64,000 nt of DNA from the NCBI GenBank assembly GCA_009602735.1, contig WELA01004839.1:7730-71729 (forward strand), read 5' to 3'. Position numbers and translations under genes: made by a program. Origin of the DNA: Mesotaenium endlicherianum (lineage: Eukaryota; Streptophyta; Zygnematophyceae; Zygnematales; Mesotaeniaceae). This document shows positions 57,532 through 64,000 of this stretch, one piece after another. Under the pieces are notes generated by a model, which did no database searches, was not told where the DNA came from, and saw nothing but the letters and a program-made list of their open reading frames with translations. Every line of letters starts with the position of its first letter. Positions within the stretch are counted from its first letter, which is position 1.

Positions 57532-60500
57532 CTACAAGTGGGATGGGAGCTGGGGCAAGTAGCCCACGACAGCCGACTTCAACGACTGCAGCGGCCCTTG
57601 AAATTGGAGCCCTCCCAAGTAGACAGCAATGCCGGCCAGGTACCCTGCCAGTGCCGCACCGCTCACCTGCAAGTCTCATCGCAAGAGCAGCAGCAGGAGC
57701 GAAAGCAGCAGGAGGGGGAGCAGGAGTGGCAGCAGGAGCAGCAAAAGTTAACATTTGGCATCCTTTCAGGAAAACTGACAGCAGGCCACCGAAGCAGAGG
57801 CCCCTTGGAGCAGAGCTGAGCAGAGCAGGGCAGAGCAGCACAGCGGCAGAGGCAGTGGATCATGAGACTCCTTCCCTTCTCAGGGGAGTTGGTGACTGCA
57901 GGGCTGGAAGAGCAGAACAGAGGAAAAGAGCAGCAGTAGCAACAGCAGCACGAACAGCACTAGCAGCAGCAGCAGCAGACCTCAATACCAGCGGTCAACT
58001 TCCCACCTTCAGAGCAGGCCTACCAGAGGAAAGAAAAGTGGAGCAGAGGCAAGCGGAGTGCAGCGGCCACAGCCGCAGCAACAGAAGCAGCAGAAGCAGC
58101 AGAAGCAGCAGCAGACGTCATTATTAACCCCCCTCCCATGTCACAGCAGGAAGTACTCTACAAGCGGCAGTGTGTGCACGTGCCTGAGCCTGCATGCGTG
58201 CGCTCGTGCTTGCGAGCGTCCATGTGTAGGCGCAGGTACGTGCATGCGCATGCACATGTCGTGCGAGTGCATGTGCGCGCGTGGGTGTGCGGATGTGCGC
58301 GTGGGTGTGCTTGTGTGTGTGTGCATGTTTGCATGCGCGTGCGCGTGTATGTGCATGCGTGTGTGTATGCGCGTTGTTTGTGTGTGTGTGTGCGTGTGCG
58401 TGCTTGAGAGCCTGGTGTATGCAAGAGCGTGAACACATGCGCGCGCGCGCGCTCGCGTCAGACGCACGTGCGGTGCACTCATCAGCCCAGAGGGCCCCAG
58501 AGGGGTGCGCGATTGACCTTTTTGAGGTACCAGAAGAAGTCGGCCTTCTCCATGCCCATGAAGGCCACGCCCGCAGCCGATCCAATGATCAGGATGGAGC
58601 CACCTGTCCCCGCGCAGTAGGCAATGAGCTGCCAGAGCTCGGCGTCGATCGGCGCCGTCGCCGGGTCGTACATGCCCATCGTGGCGGCGACAAGTGGCAC
58701 GTTGTCGACGACGGCCGACGCCAGGCCGATGGCGGTGGCGATGAGCTCGACGTTGCCAATGTGCACGTCCAGCCACACCGCGAGGTCCTTGAGCACGCCC
58801 GCCGCCTCCAGGCTGCCCGTGTTTGTAAGAGAAAAGAAACAAAATGGAGATGCTTATTTACAGTGCGTGATTTATTTTAAAGGAAGTCAAAAGAGAAAAA
58901 TTTGTAGAACAGAATGCTCACAAAGAGCAGTATTGGATGGCACTTGGAAAGAATGAGAGAGTAAGGAACACGATACAGGTTCAAGAGTGCAAGCGCCACC
59001 GGCATTAACATCCCTCTGAATGTGGCAACTACAGATGTAAATGAGCCAGCACCACCACTAGTAGTCTCTCTGTGTGTGTGTGTGTGTGTGTGTGTCATTG
59101 TAGTACCGCAGTCACCACAAGGTTGAAACACCTGACAGCTATGCCTGCCACACAAAACGACAGCATGCGCTAAACTTGATGACAGACTGCCATGGCAGAC
59201 GACGATAGAGGCCGAAAATAAGAGTATATTTCAGAACATACAGAAATGACTTTTGAGGTACACAATGCAGCCTTAGAATTTCGACTAGGAAGATCTGACT
59301 TGTTCATTCAGCGTGTCACAGCGGAGAAAAAGGAGCAGTTGGACTGCATGCGAGCCGCCGCATCAAAGCAGAGGGGGCACTTCGACTTAAATGTTGGCCG
59401 CTTGCCCTTACGAATGCTGACATGCTATGTTCTTCTTTGGTGCGCATGCGTCTGTCCTTCAGAGTCGAGTCGCCCTGAGGCTGGCGAACAGGGCTGACAA
59501 GATGTTGCACTTCCGCTTCCGGAGTTTCGGCACCAGAATGTTTGAATTTTCAGTGAGGATATTGGGAATAAGAGTTCAAAAATCAGGTCAAAGGTAAAAA
59601 ATCAGGTCATGAAGGGAACGAGCAATCGACCGCGTGCGAAGGTGCGGAGCAAAGAGGGCACCCGTGGAAAGGGGGCGGCAGGGGGCGCGCGCGCTTACCT
59701 GCCGACAGAGAGCAGGATGCCGAGGAAGAACAGCACCCCCTGTGTGTCGATGCGGCTCAGCGCCTGCGGCACCTTCAGGCGCTGCCGCTCCTCCGTCTCG
59801 CCGTAGTGGATGGCGTCTGTGAGCAGCCACAGGGTCCCCAAGCCCCCCAGCATGCCCAGGTAGGGGGGCAGGCCCGTGACGGCCTTGAAGACGGGGACAA
59901 AAAGCAGGGTGCCCACGCCGACGCCGAACACGAGGCGCCCGCGCGGCGCCATCTGTTCCGACGCCAGCGCCGGCGGGACCGAGCCCCCGCCGCCCGTGAT
60001 CTCCCTGCACGCGCACGCTCGCTCAGCTCGGGGAGGATTAGGGCGGGTGAGCAATAGGGTCCTGAGTGCCACGGCTTGCGTGTGCGTGCATCCGGCCCCA
60101 TTCTGTTTTGAGGGTAGCGCAGCAGCACCGAGCACCCTTTGCCCATATGCCTTCTTCATGGGCGTGCGCGCACCTGGTTGCGCTGGGGTCGAATCAGGCA
60201 CCAATCATTAGGGCTGTCTATACTGAGGGTACCTACAGTAAGGGCCAGGATCAGGACATAGTGCGTGCATGCGTGTTAGCGCACGAGTGCCAGGAACTTC
60301 CTGTGGCCCCCTCCTCAAGCCCCAGCAAAGCCCTTTCAATCAGCGCCCGCCACCTGACAGCCCTCCATGCGACAGGTCGGAGGAGCTGAAGCTGCTGTTG
60401 GCAGGGCAAGAGCGCGACAGCTGGCAGGATGGCTGGCGCGCCACTTGGCCAAGCCTGGCGCGGTTGGAGAGCTGGGGCTGCTGCTACCAAGCGAGAGTGC

Positions 60501-63393
60501 ACTGGTTGGTGCGCAACTTGGCTAGGGCCCGCGAGGGGAAACTGGCATCAAGAGCAGACGCATAGGGTGTGAGAGTTTAGCAAGGGATAAGGAGAGCTGG
60601 AAGAGGGAGGGACAGGAGGGAAGGGCAGGTGCGAGGAAAGCTAGAAAAGAGGGCATGAGAGAGGAGAGGAGGGCAGGCGAGAGGCAAGCAGAGAGGAGGG
60701 CATGAGACACCACCGAGAGGAGAGGAGAGGAGAGGAGAAGAAAGGAGGGGAGAGGAGAGGAGAGGAGAGGAGAGGAAAAGAGAGGAGAGGAGAGGCATAA
60801 TAGCAAAGGAGAGCACAAGGAGGAAAGGAGGGAGAGGGGGTGGGAGGGGGCGATGCGGAAAGGAAGGGGGAAAAGGGTGAGCTTACGAGTCGAGCGAGAA
60901 GAGCGCGAGGGGCACGACGAGCGAGACGAAGGAGGGCAGCAGCAGGTCCTGCATGGTGCGCAGCGTGGTGATGTGGCCGTGGATCCACAGCATGGTCGTC
61001 GTCACGTCGCCGATGGGCGTCCACGCGCCGCCCGCGTTGGCCGCAATCACCACCACCGCTCCCAAGAACCTGCCCACGGAACGGCACCACGTGGCGCATC
61101 ACACCGCGTCAACGTCACGTCACTGTCGTCTTCGTCGCCAGGTCAGGTCAAGCTCGCGCCATGCTACTGGCACTACTCTGAGATCTCGTTGGTCCAAAAT
61201 AATGTGTCACCGCCTCCTCACTGCCATGTGGCTTTGAAGCAATGTTGCGCCACCTGTCGGAATACAGCACGCCGCTGAAATACACGTTGCCGTGAAACAT
61301 GCAAGGCGTGGATGAGCAAACGACAGGTGCACCAAATCTCCCTGGCCCCCCACACTTGACGATGAGGGTTACGACAGCAGGCGGCAACCGCCCGCCACCG
61401 CCGCTGCCGGGCCAGACCCGGCTGCGCTCTGCCACGGCAATGCAACAATGCCCCAGGAAAGGCAGCCCCACTGCAAGCCGACTGAAGCATTGCGGGACTG
61501 CGAGCAACAGGCAGAGCGCAAGCATTTGTAAGACTACGTGTAGCTGGAGCCCGAGGGCTGCCATCCTCATTGCAGGCTAACAAAAGCAACGAGGAAGCGA
61601 GAGAGGCGTCGAGCGAGTGAACAAGAGTCAGAGCGAGAGGGTGGGTGGGNGGCTGCCTCAAGAGGAAAACCGGGCGAAAGGAATGAGCCCAGTAAAAGGA
61701 GACACGAGGAGATCCCCGGGGGGGGGAAGGGGGCTACACCCCAGCACAGGGAGCAAGGGGGGGGCGGGCGTGTGTGCGGGGGGCGTGCATATGTGTGCTT
61801 GCACATGCATGCGCATATACCTGCGCTTGGCGGGGTCGGCCACAAGCTTGCGCAGGAGCGACACCATGACGATGGTGGACGTCAGGTTGTCGAGCACGGA
61901 GCTCAGGAAGAACGTGATGCCGCCCACCTGCCAGAGGGAGCAAGCGAGCGAGAGCGGGCGCAAGCGCGTAAGCGAGCAGGCGCACGCTGCCAGGCAGGCA
62001 GGCAGGCAGGCACCGCCAGCCAGCCGGGCATGCACTGCCGTGCACGTGCCAGCAAGGCAGGCAGAGGCCCCAATGCAGGTAGGAGGGGGTGGCGATCAGA
62101 GAGATGGGGAAGAGCAACGAGCAATCAATAGACGGCAGACGGCAGACGGCCAACGACTAAGGGGGTCTGGCAGAGGCGGCAGGGGTGGGGGGTTGCGGAG
62201 GGTAGCCTGGCTGAGCCTGGGGGGAGGGGCAAGCAACTCAAGCGCAAGGCATTTCTGTTGGGTGGGATTATAAAACTGAGCTAGTTGTAGGGTTGGCATC
62301 GGGCTTAGACTCGACATTAAGGCGCGTGGGGAAGTCACCCGCCTAGTGGTCATCTAGAGAAAGTCAGGGTTTCGGGTCCAAAGTTCGTCTAGGGTTTTAA
62401 TCTAGGACTAAGCTCTGCAAGCCAAAGGACGAGAGGGCTCAGTTCAGGTACCAGCAAGAGCAACAGCGCGTGCTCTTAGATTGCAGGTTTACTGAGCGAG
62501 GGCTTAGCTTTCAACCAGAGGAGCCTGCAGATGCCAAGTATGTTAGGCGAGGGTTTAAGGGAGCGAGGGTTTAGGTACCAGCCAGAGGAGCCTACTGCAG
62601 CTGCACAAGCCTTCCGGATTTGGGCGGATCTGGGGAGCGGGGGTTTGAGGACCAGCAAGATACCAGGTAGAGGAGGTTGCGGGCGCAGCACGGGTTTTAG
62701 GGTGGTGGGTGCTGCGAGCGTTATGAAGTCACGGGTTCAGGGGTAGGGTTCGGGGTCCAGCTTTCAGGTGCCCACCAGCTGGAGCAGATTTTTGGCGCCG
62801 AGTGCTATTTGGGCTCTAAAGTTTCAGGGCTCGGGTTCTAGGCATAAAAATTTTGGTACCTACCAACCGGAGCAGCTTGCATGTGAGGTCCTGGCTTTTA
62901 GTACCCAGCGGTTAAGACTATCGATATCAAGTACAGGTACCTACCAGCCAGCCGGTTTGCGGGCACGGCGTGTCTCCCATGATGCTGAGTTTTGTCAAGG
63001 CTTCAAGTTTCGGGTTTAGGGAACATATTTGGGCGCCTAACAGCCAGAGGAGCTTGCAGGCCCTGCGTGTCTTTTGTGCTCATGTGTTTGGGCTGGGTGT
63101 TTAAGGTTTAGAAGTTTATAAGCTACCAGCCAGAGAAGCTTGCGGGTGCTGCGCGTGTTATTTGAGCCTGGCCTTTAAGAACTAGGGTTTGAGCATTTGG
63201 GTTTTTGGGCACCTACCAGCCATAGGAGCTTGCGGGCGCTGCGCGTATTGATGGCGTCGGTGACGAGGCGGAAACCCTGGTGGGCGTCCACGATCTCGAC
63301 AATTGTCATCGCACCCAGCAGGAAGAAGACGATCTCCGCCACCTCGCCCGAGCAGTGCTCCAGCTCCGCCACCGCCACCTCAGTGGAGGGCGC
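57532..63393 (-). CDS. NHD1: NhaD-type Na+/H+ antiporter, plastid NHD1-like, C-terminal six exons
   Basis: Exons in gene order: 63393-63217, 61927-61821, 61069-60887, 60004-59699, 58812-58518, 57666-57532. Phases agree at every junction and give 400 residues. Plant NHD1 has about 580, so the N-terminus, including any plastid transit peptide and the first membrane segments, lies past the window edge. The order of segments is that of the family: APSTEVAVAELEHCSGEVAE, FFLLGAMTIVEIVDAHQGF, SSVLDNLTSTIVMVSLLRKL, VVIAANAGGAWTPIGDVTTT, the loop ASEQMAPRGRLVFGVGVG, LPPYLGMLGGLGTLWLLTDA, QGVLFFLGILLSVGSLEAAG, ASAVVDNVPLVAATMGMYD, GTGGSILIIGSAAGVAFMGM and the last helix ALAGYLAGIAVYL. About ten membrane segments are present. 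DNLTST and the NAGGAWTPIGD stretch are conserved, likely transport-site regions. NHD1 exchanges Na+ for H+ at the plastid envelope; location here is inferred. The first intron in the window is an unusual tandem array. Confidence 0.95.
58160..58450. repeat. Alternating purine-pyrimidine (TG/CG) tract in last antiporter intron
   Basis: About 290 bases of GT, GC and CA dinucleotides in alternation with few breaks. This composition favours left-handed Z-DNA under supercoiling. It fills much of the intron between the last two exons. Confidence 0.8.
59071..59095. repeat. (TG)n microsatellite
   Basis: About 25 bases of TG dinucleotides in the antiporter intron between exons 4 and 5 of those seen. 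Confidence 0.9.
60583..60880. repeat. Purine-rich (GAGAGG)n tract in antiporter intron
   Basis: About 300 bases are nearly all A/G on the + strand, with a core of GAGAGG-type repeats at about 60714-60797. In the gene sense the intron is therefore a long CT-rich tract, ending just upstream of the donor-side exon. Mirror-symmetric purine tracts can form triplex (H-) DNA. Confidence 0.85.
61650..61650. other. Single N in antiporter intron
   Basis: One undetermined base between GTGGGTGGG and GGCTGCC, in the intron between the second and third exons seen. It does not touch coding sequence. Confidence 0.9.
62440..63250 (-). repeat. Tandem array of exon-end/5' splice-site copies in antiporter intron
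   Basis: Degenerate units about 80-100 bp long, each with a core like CTACCAGCCAGAGGAGCTTG on the + strand. Cores begin near 62513, 62577, 62663, 62775, 62863, 62943, 63041, 63125 and 63213. The last belongs to the exon that ends at 63217. In gene sense the core reads CAAGCTCCTCTGGCTGGTAG, i.e. codons for KLLWL followed by the GTAGGT donor. The copies at about 62863 and 62943 keep an intact GGTAGGTACC donor. Spacers between cores contain GGGTTTAGG-like sequence. Similarity is highest near the exon and fades with distance. Confidence 0.8.
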
Positions 63394-64000
63394 CTGCGCA
63401 TGCACGCAGATGCGTGCACAGACACACACACACACGCACACGCACACGCACGCTCGAGACGGAGGCACATTCAAGACCAAGCGTTCGCACCAGCCCTGAA
63501 TGGACAGAGCGTCGGCCACGCCGGTCAAACCCCCGGCACAAGTCCAAAAAAAGGTTGTGTGCGGGCTCACTTGAGATCAATGAGGCGAGCCAGAAGCCCA
63601 GCTCTCTGTGAATGGTGCCCAAACTCCGTCTCTAACGCCAAGCGCAAAAACACCTTCCCTAGTAGGCCCACTCGGACCTGGGCCACGGGCCCAAACTAGA
63701 CTGCGTCCAAACTAGAGCTTACGCCCCATCCATCGTGTCCATCTAGCTCACGCGAAATCGATTGATCAGCCCGCTGCGTGCGTCCCCTCTCCAGCTTCTG
63801 CGCTGCAAACGCTTCCTTGTGCACATAAGAGCCCATTGTGAGATACCAGAGATTGGTTTCTTGTGCCCCTCTCAAACCCGCCACCGACACGCAACGGCCC
63901 AGCCCTTCAAACCCAAAAAGCCCCAGCCCCGAGTTTCTCAGCCATCAAACCCTATGTTCCAGCTCCCAAACTCTAGAACCCTACCCCAAGGCTCGACCTC
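63394..64000. other. Antiporter intron, upstream exons outside the window
   Basis: Begins with the acceptor of the exon at 63393 and a CA tract (63421-63450). No further upstream antiporter exon was found; the expected preceding peptide (pattern LLMAVSLWV.RS.G) is absent. The last 150 bases are rich in AAACCC-like sequence. Confidence 0.6.

Noticed and set aside
59246-59497. 83-codon plus-strand frame within the antiporter intron
   Set aside because: No recognisable domain, opposite strand to the gene and within an intron; likely chance.
62440-63250. Repeat array resembling a CRISPR array
   Set aside because: The DNA is eukaryotic, units are degenerate and of uneven length, and the repeated core is the end of the adjacent exon with its splice site.

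Overview
The window is nuclear DNA from a eukaryote, most likely a green alga (Viridiplantae). The best evidence is three spliced host genes with plant-type relatives: a small PH-domain protein like plant PH1 (1935-4107, + strand), a TTC38-type tetratricopeptide protein (48741-42313, - strand) and the C-terminal two thirds of a NhaD-type Na+/H+ antiporter of the plant plastid NHD1 kind (63393-57532, - strand, continuing past the right edge). All three use GT-AG introns whose reading phases match across every junction I could place. I cannot name the species. Runs of N at six places show that this is a draft assembly.

Layout. 1-6.5 kb holds the PH1 gene and AT-rich intergenic DNA. 6.5-35.4 kb is a block of LTR retroelement fossils of the Ty3/gypsy class. 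Two almost identical chromodomain-bearing elements stand in tandem on the - strand and share a central LTR (LTR-body-LTR-body-LTR, 6528-19384). They abut the truncated 3' side of a third, older element (19385-25192), whose own LTR abuts a GC-rich fourth element on the + strand (25193-34140). The fourth element is the most unusual object here: between its protease-like and reverse transcriptase regions it carries a DNMT3-like cytosine-5 DNA methyltransferase module, and after its integrase it carries a PHD-finger-like module. Two direct repeats of about 140 bp lie just downstream of it.

36-50.6 kb contains two diverged, oppositely oriented copies of an unclassified interspersed repeat with a conserved peptide segment and a conserved splice donor (about 36.05-37.45 kb and 49.25-50.65 kb). 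They flank the TTC38 gene and a stretch with only weak exon candidates. 51.9-57.5 kb holds an unrecognised spliced gene, a lone exon of a glutathionyl-hydroquinone reductase and a decayed Mutator-like (MULE) fragment. 57.5-64 kb is the antiporter gene. Its first intron in this window is an approximately 90-bp tandem array whose units resemble the 3' end of the adjacent exon together with its 5' splice site.

The host genes look unrelated in function and do not form a cluster. Introns of the TTC38 and antiporter genes are loaded with CA/TG, GA and other alternating or purine-rich tracts. The main findings are the methyltransferase- and PHD-bearing retroelement and the repeated splice-site array.
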